Position numbers and translations under genes: made by a program | Part shown: piece after piece, positions 8,773 through 17,553 of the stretch | How positions within the stretch are numbered: the stretch's first letter is position 1 | Layout: each line of letters starts with the position of its first letter | From: Marinicrinis sediminis | GTDB taxonomy: Bacteria > Bacillota > Bacilli > Paenibacillales > KCTC-33676 | Reading direction: 5' to 3' | Assembly: GCF_042685085.1 (NCBI RefSeq) | Contig: NZ_JBHUMM010000010.1 | Coordinates: forward strand, 248,001 to 312,000 | DNA: 64,000 bases | Notes under the pieces: model-generated | Told to the model about the DNA's origin: nothing | Seen by the model: only the letters and a program-made list of their open reading frames with translations | Database searches by the model: none

Positions 8773-9942
8773 CTAGGGCTGGGAAACCGGCGTAGCCTCC
8801 TGGAAAAATTCCTCCAGAGTCGTGCCCTCTTCCATGATGGTTTTGGCCAATGTTTTACCTACATAACGCAAATGCCACGGCTCATACGCATAGCCGGTGA
8901 TCGCTTCTTTCCCTAGCGGATAGCGAATGATAAAGCCATGCTCGGCGGCATGGGCAGCCACCCATTTTCCTTCTTCCGTGTCGCCAAATGAAGCCTCTAG
9001 CGCATAGCCGGCACTTTTGCTCGATACATCCATCGCAAGGCCTGTCTGATGTTCACTGGTTCCCGGATAGGCACTGTAACGGCGCGCTTCTTCTTCGCCC
9101 TGATTGGCGACATTCCATTCAAATATCGATTTTTGTATGTGATAGGATCGATAACCGGAGACGGCTGCCAGCTCGATGCCATCTTGCTCAGCAGCGGCAA
9201 ACAGGGATTCGAGCGCCTCAGCAGCTTCCTTGCGCATCAGTTTCTTCTCACTGGCACCCGTCACATAAAAGGGCACATCAGGTTCTACCAGATCATCTGC
9301 CTTGTAATCCTTAGGCAAGCTGCGCTGCTTGTTTACCACAACGGCCATGTCAGAAGGATTGGAAACGACCGGAATGGCATCATGCTGTTCATTGGACAGC
9401 TTCTTATCCAATGCATAGGTCACGGTGATGACCGAATCGGCGCGTCTTCCATCTGACTTTAGCTCCGCGCTGACCGTAATCTTCGCTCCGACAGGAGTTT
9501 CTTCACTGAGATGGAGCTGTCCGTCTTCCATGATCTTGACCCATTCGGGCGAACTGGTTGTATAGGAAACCGGCTTGTCGCGAGCGGTGGATCGTTTTCC
9601 GTCCTTTTGCAGCCACAGCGCCTCCAGTTTGACTTGATCTCCCGGAGATAGCGTCAATTCCGAGGGCTCCAGCACGAACTTATCGTCCGACTGGGGGTCA
9701 GGATCGGACTTTCCGGCATCTGCGTCTGCCTCGTTCCCTGAATCGTTTTCTTCAGATTTATGGTTTACGTCATCGTCATCCCTTGCCTCGTTAGTCTCAC
9801 CATTGTCGGATGCCGACTGGGTCTGCGTCTGCCCTTTCAGCTTGTCCGGCACGGAATTTTCAGTGGAAGACTGGCATCCGGCAAGGACGACAGACAAGAT
9901 CAGCAAGCTGCTAATCAGATAGGTTGGTTTTTGTTTTTGCAT
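8773..9942 (-). CDS. D-alanyl-D-alanine carboxypeptidase lipoprotein, VanY family
   Basis: A 389-residue lipoprotein (lipobox LAGC). After the signal come an acidic Ser/Asp/Glu-rich linker (about residues 25-80), a Big2-like Ig domain (about 85-170) and a C-terminal VanY (peptidase M15B) domain. The zinc-site motifs are visible: SGYRS, SEHQTGLAMD (His and Asp ligands) and EPWHLRYVG (Glu base and His ligand). It should trim the terminal D-Ala of peptidoglycan stem peptides outside the cell. There is no vancomycin-resistance cluster nearby, so it is a housekeeping wall enzyme rather than a resistance gene. The ATG at 9942 follows AGGAG; an upstream Met would bury the signal peptide. Confidence 0.9.
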   Translation of the reverse strand: MQKQKPTYLISSLLILSVVLAGCQSSTENSVPDKLKGQTQTQSASDNGETNEARDDDDVNHKSEENDSGNEADADAGKSDPDPQSDDKFVLEPSELTLSPGDQVKLEALWLQKDGKRSTARDKPVSYTTSSPEWVKIMEDGQLHLSEETPVGAKITVSAELKSDGRRADSVITVTYALDKKLSNEQHDAIPVVSNPSDMAVVVNKQRSLPKDYKADDLVEPDVPFYVTGASEKKLMRKEAAEALESLFAAAEQDGIELAAVSGYRSYHIQKSIFEWNVANQGEEEARRYSAYPGTSEHQTGLAMDVSSKSAGYALEASFGDTEEGKWVAAHAAEHGFIIRYPLGKEAITGYAYEPWHLRYVGKTLAKTIMEEGTTLEEFFQEATPVSQP

Positions 9943-10059
9943 GGTCTGGCTCCTTTCTCCTCTCATCTTAACATAGACCATTGATTTTTAGACGCGAACA
10001 GGAGAAAATGAGTTCAGTAAAATTGAACAGCATGAATCAGACAGAGAAGTGAGAGGTGC

Positions 10060-11412
10060 ATGAGATTGGGCCTGTTTAGAAGATGGGGCGCGATATTATC
10101 GCTGGCCATCCCCTCGATTTTTGCTTTTGCATCCATGACCGCGACAGGAGCCATCAATCTGGTTATGATCGGAGGATTGGGTGCGACCGCCATCGCGATC
10201 GTGGGGGTCGTCAATATCCTGATGTACAATGCGTTTGCGATTTTTTCCGGAATCGGACACAGTGTCAATTATTTGGTGGCACAGAACTATGGCGCCGGGG
10301 AGATGGACAAGGGCATTCAGCGGGCGAGTATGGCGCTGAAGGTGACGTTGCTGGTAGCCATTTTGATCGCTATCTTGGGGATGACCAGTTCCGAACTGCT
10401 GCTGACCTTGATTGGCGGTGAGGAGTCCAAGGGCATTCGCGTCGGGACGGAATATTTGTCTTTGCGTTTTTTAGCGATGGGCTTTGCGATTCTCAGTTTC
10501 GTCTTTCACGGTATTTTTCGCGGACTGGGGGATACGAAGACTCCCATGGTACTCTCCATTGCAACGAATGCCATCGTGTTGTTTCTGACGTATGCACTGA
10601 CCTACGGGCATTTTGGCTTTGCCGAGATGGGACTGCGGGGAGCGGGCTGGGCTTACGTGGTCGGCGAATGGGTGGGTCTCGTCGGGGCACTGTTTATGTA
10701 TTTCGTTTATTATCATCGGAAATATGAGACCCGAAGAAGCAGAAGCTGGAACAGAGGAGAAGGTAAACTGCTGCTGACAGAGAGTGGGAAGCTGGGGATT
10801 CAGGAATTTTCACTCAGCATTTCGATGCTGATATTCACCATATTTATTTCCCGGCTAGGGGAAAATGCGCTCGCTGCCAATGAGATTGCCCTTAGTGTCA
10901 TGTCGTTCGGCTTCATGCCTGCCTTCGGCTTTGGCGCGACCGCGACGATCCTTGTCGGTCAGAATGTTGGCAAGCGAAATGCCCGGGAAGCGAGGCTCTC
11001 CGGTACGCATACGGCTTTGTTATGCTGCTTGTTTCTGCTAGTCCTCGGGATCATCGAATATGGATTTGCTTCCTCCATCGCCAACTGGTATACGGGGGAG
11101 AAAGAAGTCTACGAACTCGCTGGCAAGCTGATTATGATGTCCGCTTTCCTGCAACTGTTTGACGGACTGCTCAATACCTATGCCGGGGGACTGCGAGGAA
11201 TCGGGGATACGACGTTTCTGACCCTGACGTCATTTCTGCTTGGCTTTCTGGTGTTTGTGCCGCTTACCTACCTCTCCATCTTTGTTTTGGATTGGGGCAG
11301 CACAGGGGCCTGGCTTTCGCTGTATACGTATCTGGTATTGTTCGGCATCCTGGTCACGGTGCGCTTTTATCGCACGAGATGGGAAGATATTCGTATGAAG
11401 GTGGCTTCATAA
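10060..11412 (+). CDS. MATE family efflux transporter
   Basis: A 450-residue protein with about twelve hydrophobic segments in two related halves, matching multidrug and toxic compound extrusion transporters in length and topology. Typical features are the GxGxSxNYLVAQNYGA segment near residue 67 and its repeat GFGATATILVGQNVGKRNA near residue 290. It would exchange cations for drugs or metabolites at the plasma membrane. The substrate cannot be told from sequence. It is divergent from the VanY gene and stands alone. Confidence 0.9.
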   Translation: MRLGLFRRWGAILSLAIPSIFAFASMTATGAINLVMIGGLGATAIAIVGVVNILMYNAFAIFSGIGHSVNYLVAQNYGAGEMDKGIQRASMALKVTLLVAILIAILGMTSSELLLTLIGGEESKGIRVGTEYLSLRFLAMGFAILSFVFHGIFRGLGDTKTPMVLSIATNAIVLFLTYALTYGHFGFAEMGLRGAGWAYVVGEWVGLVGALFMYFVYYHRKYETRRSRSWNRGEGKLLLTESGKLGIQEFSLSISMLIFTIFISRLGENALAANEIALSVMSFGFMPAFGFGATATILVGQNVGKRNAREARLSGTHTALLCCLFLLVLGIIEYGFASSIANWYTGEKEVYELAGKLIMMSAFLQLFDGLLNTYAGGLRGIGDTTFLTLTSFLLGFLVFVPLTYLSIFVLDWGSTGAWLSLYTYLVLFGILVTVRFYRTRWEDIRMKVAS

Positions 11413-11415
11413 GAA

Positions 11416-11442
11416 GAGGGACGGCCTCTGACGCCATCCCTC
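11416..11442. terminator. Hairpin between convergent MATE and spoVR genes
   Basis: Arms GAGGGACGGC and GCCATCCCTC pair with one mismatch around a 7-base loop, just after the MATE stop. There is no clear T run on either strand, so termination strength is uncertain. Confidence 0.4.
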
Positions 11443-11474
11443 CCATTACATGGCCTGCTGTATCATGCAACAAC

Positions 11475-12857
11475 TCAACTGATAAATTTTCGGTGGCATT
11501 TGGCCCCGTCATAGGTGAACTGAACCGGCTTCTTCTCGACGACAGTTTTGATATGAACCGACTTGCCCCACAGGCGGTATACAAAGGGGAGCGTGCGCTC
11601 AATGTAGCGCAAATCCAGCTCAATCCCTTCATAGGCATGCTGGATGAACAGTTCCCCCTGCTGCTGATAATTGCCGTCAGTGACCTGTAAGTAGGGGAAG
11701 CCGCCATTGACTTTGGAGAATACAAGCTGCTCGCGCACATTCTCCCAGGTCTTGTCGGTAATTTTCCACTCCGGTCCCTGTTTTTCAAACACATACAGAT
11801 CCAGTTCCTCGATTAATTCCTTCGTCAAATAGTTACGCAGAAAAGAGATATCCGCGTCCGTTTCGCGCACCTCGAACATTTTTTCTCTCCCGAACCGTTT
11901 CTCAATATCCTCGAATATTTTTAGCCCCAGGTAGTAGGGATTGAGGTTATGCTGATGAGACTGCACGACCCCGGCATTGAGCTTGGCGAATTCAATCGTT
12001 TCGTCAGAGGTCAGATCGAGCTCTCTCATGATGCGGATGTGCCAGTAGGAAGCCCAGCCTTCATTCATGATTTTGGTTTCGATTTGCGGCCAGAAATACA
12101 GCATTTCATTGCGCATAATGGTCAAAATATCCCGCTGCCATTCCTTTAATACGTTGGAATGCTCCTCAATGAACAGCAACAGATCCTTTTCAGGTTGTTT
12201 GGGGAACTTTTCAATATCGAACAAAGGTTGTTCGGTCTCTTCCTGCTGTTGTTGGTGATCGAGGGACCATAGATCATCATAAGGCCCGGGCTGTGGTCGA
12301 GAGTCCGCTGCGCTCTCCGTCTGACGTTTGCGCACTTGCTTGCGCCTTGGATGAATCAGGCTCGGATCGATATGCTCCTGAATGCTGAGCACCGCGTCCA
12401 GAAAAGCTTCCACCCTGTCTACGCCATATTCGATTTCATATTGGCGAATCCGCTCGGCTGCAGCGGACATCGACTCTACCATATCGCGGTTCGTTTGCTG
12501 AAAACGGGCATTGTTTTTGAAAAAATCACAGTGAGCCAGCACATGTGCGACAATCAGCTTGTTCTGAACCAGAGAATTGCCTTCCAGCAGAAAGGCATAG
12601 CAGGGATTGGAATTAATGACCAGTTCGTAAATTTTGCTTAATCCCAGGTCATATTGGGTCTTCATTTTGTGAAAAGCCTTCCCAAAGCTCCAGTGACTGA
12701 AGCGGGTAGGCATGCCGTAGGCACCAAACGTATAAATAATGTCCGCCGGACAAATTTCATAGCGCATCGGGTAAAAATCCAGTCCGCATTTTGCTGCGAT
12801 CTCCGTAATCTCTTCAATGGATTTCTCCAACTGCTTGCGTTCTTCGCTGCTCAACAT
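11475..12857 (-). CDS. spoVR: SpoVR family protein (stage V sporulation protein R)
   Basis: A 460-residue soluble protein of the SpoVR family, recognised from YPMRYEICPADIIYTFGAYG and the helical NxNPCYAFLLEGNSLVQNKLIVAHVLAHCDFFKNN region. In B. subtilis SpoVR is needed for normal spore cortex formation; the biochemical activity is not known. Family members co-occur with PrkA and YhbH, and both are found in this window. The start is the ATG at 12857, with AGGGAGG six bases before it; a GTG nine codons upstream lacks such a site. Confidence 0.92.
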   Translation of the reverse strand: MLSSEERKQLEKSIEEITEIAAKCGLDFYPMRYEICPADIIYTFGAYGMPTRFSHWSFGKAFHKMKTQYDLGLSKIYELVINSNPCYAFLLEGNSLVQNKLIVAHVLAHCDFFKNNARFQQTNRDMVESMSAAAERIRQYEIEYGVDRVEAFLDAVLSIQEHIDPSLIHPRRKQVRKRQTESAADSRPQPGPYDDLWSLDHQQQQEETEQPLFDIEKFPKQPEKDLLLFIEEHSNVLKEWQRDILTIMRNEMLYFWPQIETKIMNEGWASYWHIRIMRELDLTSDETIEFAKLNAGVVQSHQHNLNPYYLGLKIFEDIEKRFGREKMFEVRETDADISFLRNYLTKELIEELDLYVFEKQGPEWKITDKTWENVREQLVFSKVNGGFPYLQVTDGNYQQQGELFIQHAYEGIELDLRYIERTLPFVYRLWGKSVHIKTVVEKKPVQFTYDGAKCHRKFIS

Positions 12858-13346
12858 CCTTCGCCTCCCTATCCATATCTGCACCGCTGAACACGCATCG
12901 ATTCAAGCATACTGTATGTATATTCAGGAGAGGGAAGATCATGAACGGAGAGATGACATGGCTGTTTTTCAAATTAATAGCACTTGAATACTCAAACGAA
13001 AGAAGTATTTACCAATAGAACCATTTTATTTGATGTGATATCCTTAATTTGAAAAAGGCATCTTGGAATAAATCAGATTTCCCTCATATCACTCATACTA
13101 ATACCGCTAATAGTAAAGAGTGTACATACAGGGGTTAAGACGTATAATTCTACTTTCATGAACAAGTAGATCTTGACAATAAACATTTGTTAACTATTTG
13201 TTAACGCATAAGCGGTATAGCAAGGATATAGAGAGGCTTCAATACTGGGATGGTGGGTGACACCGGCAACATCAACCTATTACATGCACATTTTAAACAT
13301 GCAGTGGAGTTGTGAAAAATGAACGTTTTAATGGAGAGGCTAAAGC
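12858..13346. other. AT-rich intergenic stretch upstream of the orphan secreted protein
   Basis: About 490 bases without a convincing gene. Base composition is clearly richer in A and T than the flanks. It contains a TTGACA hexamer at 13173-13178 and two 10-base direct repeats next to it, described separately. I recognise nothing else. Confidence 0.6.
13185..13205 (+). repeat. Two perfect ATTTGTTAAC direct repeats, 11-base period
   Basis: ATTTGTTAAC occurs at 13185-13194 and again at 13196-13205, so the period is one DNA helical turn. Such phased direct repeats, especially TTAAC-type, resemble binding sites of OmpR/PhoP-class response regulators. They lie immediately downstream of a TTGACA hexamer and about 140 bases before the next gene. 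Confidence 0.5.
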
Positions 13347-13850
13347 ATGAAGAATAAATTCATTGTAGTCCTAACTGTTTTGATCTTGATACCTGTCTTC
13401 TATTATATTCTCAATCCATATCTAAACAAAAATGAATATGAGGTTTATCCACATAAAGTAGCGAATGACATGGTTTGGCACACGACATCAAGAATTGAAG
13501 AAGCCTTTATAAAAAGTGTTGAGGAGCAGAACATTGAATCCTTTTATTTACGGCAACTGCTAACTTTGTATGGTTCTATGAACACTCAGCTGTCCTCTTT
13601 ACTGGGAGAAGAAACGTATCCAAGGCAAGGAAATGGCTATGCAGTGAATAGTTATTTGCTTAGCATTGAAAATAAGGAACTAGATAAATCGGATTGGCAA
13701 ATCATCGAACAACTAAGTGAGGATTACAAGAAACTGGATTTTGCTCAATCTCAGCTTGTTGACCGAGAAGGAAATGTTCATACAGACATAATAAAAGAGT
13801 TAATCGATTTAAATAACCAGATCATTCAAACCGTCAATCCAACCAAGTGA
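13347..13850 (+). CDS. Hypothetical membrane-anchored or secreted protein
   Basis: A 167-residue protein that I do not recognise. It has an N-terminal hydrophobic segment after a short basic start (residues 3-22), which could be an uncleaved anchor or signal peptide, and then a mostly helical polar domain outside the membrane. There are no cysteines or known motifs. Codon usage is much more AT-rich than in its neighbours, which hints at recent acquisition. It stands alone between its own leader region and a strong terminator. Confidence 0.7.
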   Translation: MKNKFIVVLTVLILIPVFYYILNPYLNKNEYEVYPHKVANDMVWHTTSRIEEAFIKSVEEQNIESFYLRQLLTLYGSMNTQLSSLLGEETYPRQGNGYAVNSYLLSIENKELDKSDWQIIEQLSEDYKKLDFAQSQLVDREGNVHTDIIKELIDLNNQIIQTVNPTK

Positions 13851-13895
13851 ATGTCGAACATTTAATGCCTGTTTCTATAGGTAGATCTGTTTGAT

Positions 13896-13943
13896 AAGGT
13901 AACGCTGAACAGACTTCATCTCTGTTTAACGTTGCCTTTTTTT
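13896..13943 (+). terminator. Intrinsic terminator after the hypothetical secreted protein
   Basis: An 18-base arm beginning AAGGTAACG (13896) pairs with the arm ending CGTTGCCTT through a CTTCATC loop, with a few G-T pairs, and is followed by seven T. Confidence 0.85.
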
Positions 13944-14138
13944 ACGTTGATCTTTTTATAGATCAGCCTGAAATCTTGAATGCATTGATCTTGCCAGTAC
14001 ATATGCACCTGCACACATGCAATAGATTGAAAAGAACAGCAACGAGGAAAGAAATAAATGGATTGTGAAAAAGAAGAGACTGATTTTGGTTGATCGTATA
14101 GTTGTCACAGTAAAAGCGAAGTATTCATGAAAATTTAT

Positions 14139-14150
14139 AAAACGTTTGCA
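14139..14150. promoter_or_regulatory. LacI-family (MalR/cre-like) operator upstream of pgmB
   Basis: AAAACGTTTGCA has the same AAACGTTT core as sites at 14.9, 53.5 and 61.2 kb. It lies directly upstream of the pgmB promoter, so a regulator bound here could affect polymerase access. It may be read by the MalR-type protein encoded at 52.3 kb or by CcpA. Confidence 0.55.
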
Positions 14151-14157
14151 TTATGAA

Positions 14158-14186
14158 TTGTTTATTTCATGTAAGCGTACTATAAT
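14158..14186 (+). promoter_or_regulatory. Sigma-A-type promoter of pgmB
   Basis: TTGTTT at 14158-14163 and TATAAT at 14181-14186 are separated by 17 bases. The start codon of pgmB lies 34 bases further on. Confidence 0.65.
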
Positions 14187-14219
14187 AGGAATAACATGTA
14201 CAAAGAAGGAGGGAAACCT

Positions 14220-14867
14220 GTGGCAGAAGTAAAAGCTTGCCTGTTTGACCTGGATGGTGTCATTGTGGATACCGCCAAATATCATTATTTAGCGTGGAAG
14301 CGACTGGCCAATGAACTGGGTTTTGACTTTACAGAACAGGACAATGAACGTTTAAAAGGAGTAAGCCGAGTCCGCTCGCTGGAAATTTTGCTGGAAATCG
14401 GGGGCATCACCCTGGATGAGCAGGAGAAACAGGCAGGAATGGATCGCAAAAACGGCTGGTACCTGGAATACATCAACAAAATGGATAGCTCGGAAGTGCT
14501 GCCAGGCGTGAAGGCATTTCTACAGGCACTCAGAGACAACAACATCAAGATTGCATTGGGATCAGCGAGCAAAAATGCGATGATCATCCTGCGCAATATC
14601 GACATGGTTTCGTATTTTGATGCGATCGTGGATGGAACTAAAACCTCTCAGGCTAAACCAGACCCGGAAGTATTCTTGCTTGGGGCAAAGGAATTGGGCG
14701 TTGCACCGTCAGAATGTGTCGTGTTCGAAGATGCGGAAGCAGGGGTAGAAGCGGCCAAACGTGCAGAGATGTATTGTGTCGGCGTCGGATCAGCAGAACA
14801 GCTTGGCCAAGCTGATTTCGTCATTGCATCCTTTGATGAAATGTCTATAGACCGCCTGAAATTCTAA
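14220..14867 (+). CDS. pgmB: Beta-phosphoglucomutase
   Basis: A 215-residue HAD-superfamily protein that converts beta-D-glucose-1-phosphate to glucose-6-phosphate. The catalytic loop DLDGV is at residues 10-14 (Asp10 nucleophile, Asp12 acid/base). The cap segment RLKGVSRVRSL is typical of beta-PGM and separates it from other HAD phosphatases; GSASK, AKPDPEVF and FEDAEAG are the other HAD motifs. The start is a GTG at 14220 with AGGAGG seven bases upstream; an upstream ATG lies before that ribosome site and is less likely. It precedes maltose phosphorylase, whose product is its substrate. Confidence 0.93.
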   Translation: MAEVKACLFDLDGVIVDTAKYHYLAWKRLANELGFDFTEQDNERLKGVSRVRSLEILLEIGGITLDEQEKQAGMDRKNGWYLEYINKMDSSEVLPGVKAFLQALRDNNIKIALGSASKNAMIILRNIDMVSYFDAIVDGTKTSQAKPDPEVFLLGAKELGVAPSECVVFEDAEAGVEAAKRAEMYCVGVGSAEQLGQADFVIASFDEMSIDRLKF

Positions 14868-14882
14868 TGAATGACAGCTTTT

Positions 14883-14908
14883 GTTTGCACAATGGTGCAA
14901 ACGTTTGC
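14883..14908. promoter_or_regulatory. Double operator between pgmB and maltose phosphorylase
   Basis: Two overlapping palindromes share a half-site: GTTTGCAC-AATG-GTGCAAAC (14883-14902) and GCAAACGTTTGC (14897-14908). The second is a perfect 12-base LacI-type operator. They lie upstream of the putative promoter of the phosphorylase gene, so this gene is probably controlled separately as well as with pgmB. Confidence 0.7.
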
Positions 14909-14964
14909 GCATGGTGTGCCTAATTCTGACAGAGCAAAAAGGACAAAACAGGTAGAGAAACCGG

Positions 14965-14993
14965 TTTCATTCCGGTATGGAATTTGATACAAT
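14965..14993 (+). promoter_or_regulatory. Putative promoter of maltose phosphorylase gene
   Basis: TTTCAT (14965-14970) and TACAAT (14988-14993) are 17 bases apart. The minus-35 match is poor; support comes from the operator just upstream and the gene 80 bases downstream. Confidence 0.45.
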
Positions 14994-15074
14994 GTACACA
15001 TACTGAAGTGGAACAGACAGAAAATGAGTTCGGCAATAGAAACAACCGAAAAAGTCTGCGAAGGAGTCTTTGGA

Positions 15075-17396
15075 ATGAAAAAATATCTGAAAGTAGATCC
15101 GTGGTCCATCATTGAAGAGGGATTCGTTGCTGAGAACCACGAGATTTCCGAAAGTATTTTCAGCATTGGGAACGGTCATATGGGTCAGCGTGCGAATTTT
15201 GAAGAGCACTACACCGGTCAGAGCCTGCAGGGAAGCTACATGGCAGGCGTGTACTATCCAGATAAAACCCGAGTGGGCTGGTGGAAAAACGGATACCCTG
15301 AATACTTTGCCAAGGTGCTCAACTCAACCAACTGGATTGGGATCGACGTGAAAGTGAACGGGGAGACCCTGGACCTTGCGACTTGCACCGTGACAGATTT
15401 TGTTCGTGAACTGAACATGAAGGAAGGCGTTCTGCGCCGCAGCTTCACCGCTGAATTGCCTGGCGGCAAGAAGGTGAAAGTGGCATCCACCCGTTTTGTC
15501 AGCATGAGCATGAAGGAAATCGGGGCCATCAAGTATGCGGTGACGCCAGTAGGCTTTGATGCTGACATTACGTTCAGCCCTTACCTCGATGGCGATGTGA
15601 AAAACAAGGACAGCAACTACGATGAGAAGTTCTGGGATGAAGTAAGCAAGTCTAACCGTGCAGATCAGGCGGTACTGACGATCAAAACGAAGAAGCTGGA
15701 CTTCTATCTGACTTCCACGATGACCTATGCCGTAGAAGTAGCTGGAACCAAAGCGGATGTACAGCCGGAGTTGACCGAGAAAGAGAAGTTCGTCGGTCAT
15801 TCCTTCCAGGTACAGGCAAAAGCAGATCAGGAAGCTGTGCTCTACAAGTACGTATCCAATGTAACTTCGAGAGATCATGCGGTTGACGAATTGGCTTCTG
15901 TTGGGGCAGAAGTGCTGACGAAAGCAGTAGCAGCTGGTTTTGACAGTCTCCTGGATCAGCAAAAAGAAGCATGGGCGGCAAAATGGAAAGACAGCGATAT
16001 TGTCATTGAAGGCGATGTCGAAGCCCAGCAAGGGATTCGCTTCAACATTTTCCATATGAATCAGACGTACACAGGTGAAGACAGCAGACTGAACATTGGT
16101 CCAAAAGGATTCACGGGTGAGAAATACGGCGGAAGCACCTACTGGGATACAGAAGCTTACTGCTTGCCGTTCTATCTCAGTACAGCGGACGAGTCCATCT
16201 CCAGAAACCTGCTCGTCTATCGTTACAAGCATCTGGAAAAAGCGATCGAAAATGCGGAGAAGCTTGGATTCACGGACGGTGCGGCTCTGTATCCAATGGT
16301 GACGATGAACGGGGAAGAGTGCCACAATGAGTGGGAAATCACGTTCGAAGAAATCCATCGTAACGGCGCGATCGCTTACGCTATCTATAATTACACGCGT
16401 TATACCGGGGATTATTCATACCTGGGTGAGTACGGCCTTGAAGTGCTGGCAGGCATTTCCCGTTTCTGGGCGCAGCGCGTGCATTTCTCCAAGCACCAGA
16501 ACCAATATGTGATGCTCGGTGTAACCGGCCCGAATGAGTATGAGAACAATGTCAACAACAACTGGTACACCAACCGGATCGCAGCCTGGACGATGGAGTA
16601 TACGCTGGATGTCATCGCGTATCTCAAGGAAAACGAAGGTGCCCGTCTGGATGCGTTGATGGCGAAACTGAACCTCAGCGATGCCGAAACAGCTAAATGG
16701 CAGGAAATCATCGAGAACATGTATTACCCGGCAGACGAAGAAAAAGGCGTGTTCCTGCAACAAGACGGCTTCCTGGACAAAGAGCTGATTCCGGTAAGCG
16801 AGCTGGATGAAAAACACCTGCCGCTCAATCAGAACTGGTCCTGGGATCGGATTCTTCGTTCCTGCTATATTAAGCAGGCGGATGTTCTGCAAGGATTGTA
16901 CTTCCTCAATGACCAGTACGATTTGGAAACGAAGAAGCGCAATTTCGATTTCTATGAGCCATTGACGGTACATGAATCCTCCTTGTCTCCATGTGTCCAT
17001 TCCATTTTGGCCTGTGAGCTTGGATACAAGGAAAAAGCTTATGAAATGTATCTGAGAACGGCTCGTCTGGATCTCGACAACTACAATAACGATACGGAAG
17101 ACGGTCTGCACATCACCTCCATGGCTGGTACGTGGATGTCGGTGGTGGAAGGATTCGGAGGCAAGAAGATTGAAGATGGCACACTCTCTCTCAATCCATT
17201 CATTCCAGGGCACTGGCAGTCCTTCAGCTTCAAGATTGTGTTCCGTGGTGCCCGTCTGAACGTCCAAGTCACTCCGGACAGCATCAACATCAAGAACGAG
17301 ACCGATGTTGAAACCGATCTGATCGTGAGCGGCAAGGAAGTTACGGTAAAAGGCAACGAAACCATTCAGGTTTCTCTCGCCGCATCTGCTGTATAA
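15075..17396 (+). CDS. Maltose phosphorylase, glycoside hydrolase family 65
   Basis: A 773-residue GH65 protein, the usual length for the family: N-terminal beta-sandwich, linker, (alpha/alpha)6 barrel and small C-terminal sheet. The block GPNEYENNVNNNWYTN matches the maltose phosphorylase type, and its Glu488 corresponds to the catalytic acid (Glu487 in the Lactobacillus brevis enzyme). It phosphorolyses maltose to glucose and beta-glucose-1-phosphate in the cytoplasm, and pgmB upstream handles that product. Nigerose or kojibiose phosphorylase is possible but less likely given this block. The ATG at 15075 has AAGGAG upstream; the longer frame has no ribosome site. A strong terminator follows. 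Confidence 0.9.
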   Translation: MKKYLKVDPWSIIEEGFVAENHEISESIFSIGNGHMGQRANFEEHYTGQSLQGSYMAGVYYPDKTRVGWWKNGYPEYFAKVLNSTNWIGIDVKVNGETLDLATCTVTDFVRELNMKEGVLRRSFTAELPGGKKVKVASTRFVSMSMKEIGAIKYAVTPVGFDADITFSPYLDGDVKNKDSNYDEKFWDEVSKSNRADQAVLTIKTKKLDFYLTSTMTYAVEVAGTKADVQPELTEKEKFVGHSFQVQAKADQEAVLYKYVSNVTSRDHAVDELASVGAEVLTKAVAAGFDSLLDQQKEAWAAKWKDSDIVIEGDVEAQQGIRFNIFHMNQTYTGEDSRLNIGPKGFTGEKYGGSTYWDTEAYCLPFYLSTADESISRNLLVYRYKHLEKAIENAEKLGFTDGAALYPMVTMNGEECHNEWEITFEEIHRNGAIAYAIYNYTRYTGDYSYLGEYGLEVLAGISRFWAQRVHFSKHQNQYVMLGVTGPNEYENNVNNNWYTNRIAAWTMEYTLDVIAYLKENEGARLDALMAKLNLSDAETAKWQEIIENMYYPADEEKGVFLQQDGFLDKELIPVSELDEKHLPLNQNWSWDRILRSCYIKQADVLQGLYFLNDQYDLETKKRNFDFYEPLTVHESSLSPCVHSILACELGYKEKAYEMYLRTARLDLDNYNNDTEDGLHITSMAGTWMSVVEGFGGKKIEDGTLSLNPFIPGHWQSFSFKIVFRGARLNVQVTPDSINIKNETDVETDLIVSGKEVTVKGNETIQVSLAASAV

Positions 17397-17426
17397 TTTC
17401 ACTCCATTGATTTGAATAATGGTTTT

Positions 17427-17466
17427 CAAGCACGCCAGCTGTACATTTGCTGGCGTGCTTGTTTGA
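17427..17466 (+). terminator. Intrinsic terminator of the maltose phosphorylase gene
   Basis: A perfect 13-base stem CAAGCACGCCAGC / GCTGGCGTGCTTG around a 9-base loop, followed by a T-rich tail. Confidence 0.88.
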
Positions 17467-17477
17467 TTAATTTACCT

Positions 17478-17502
17478 GTTTCAAGCCCGAAACAGCGGGT
17501 TA
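17478..17502 (+). promoter_or_regulatory. Possible sigma-B-type promoter of the DUF4397 wall protein
   Basis: GTTTCA (17478-17483) and GGGTTA (17497-17502) are 13 bases apart, close to the general-stress consensus GTTTAA-N13-15-GGGTAT. A similar element lies before the first DUF1328 gene 2.7 kb away. This is pattern matching only. Confidence 0.4.
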
Positions 17503-17553
17503 TTTACGAAAGGAAGTGATCATACAGAGAACCTATTGAGAGGAGAAGATGGA

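Noticed and set aside
8773..9942. Part of a vancomycin-resistance cluster
   Set aside because: The VanY-like domain is clear, but no vanH, vanA, vanX, vanR or vanS homologue is nearby, so it is an ordinary wall carboxypeptidase.
15324..16358. A 344-codon open frame antisense to the maltose phosphorylase gene
   Set aside because: It mirrors the codon structure of a strongly supported GH65 gene, has no ribosome site, and its translation shows no domain.
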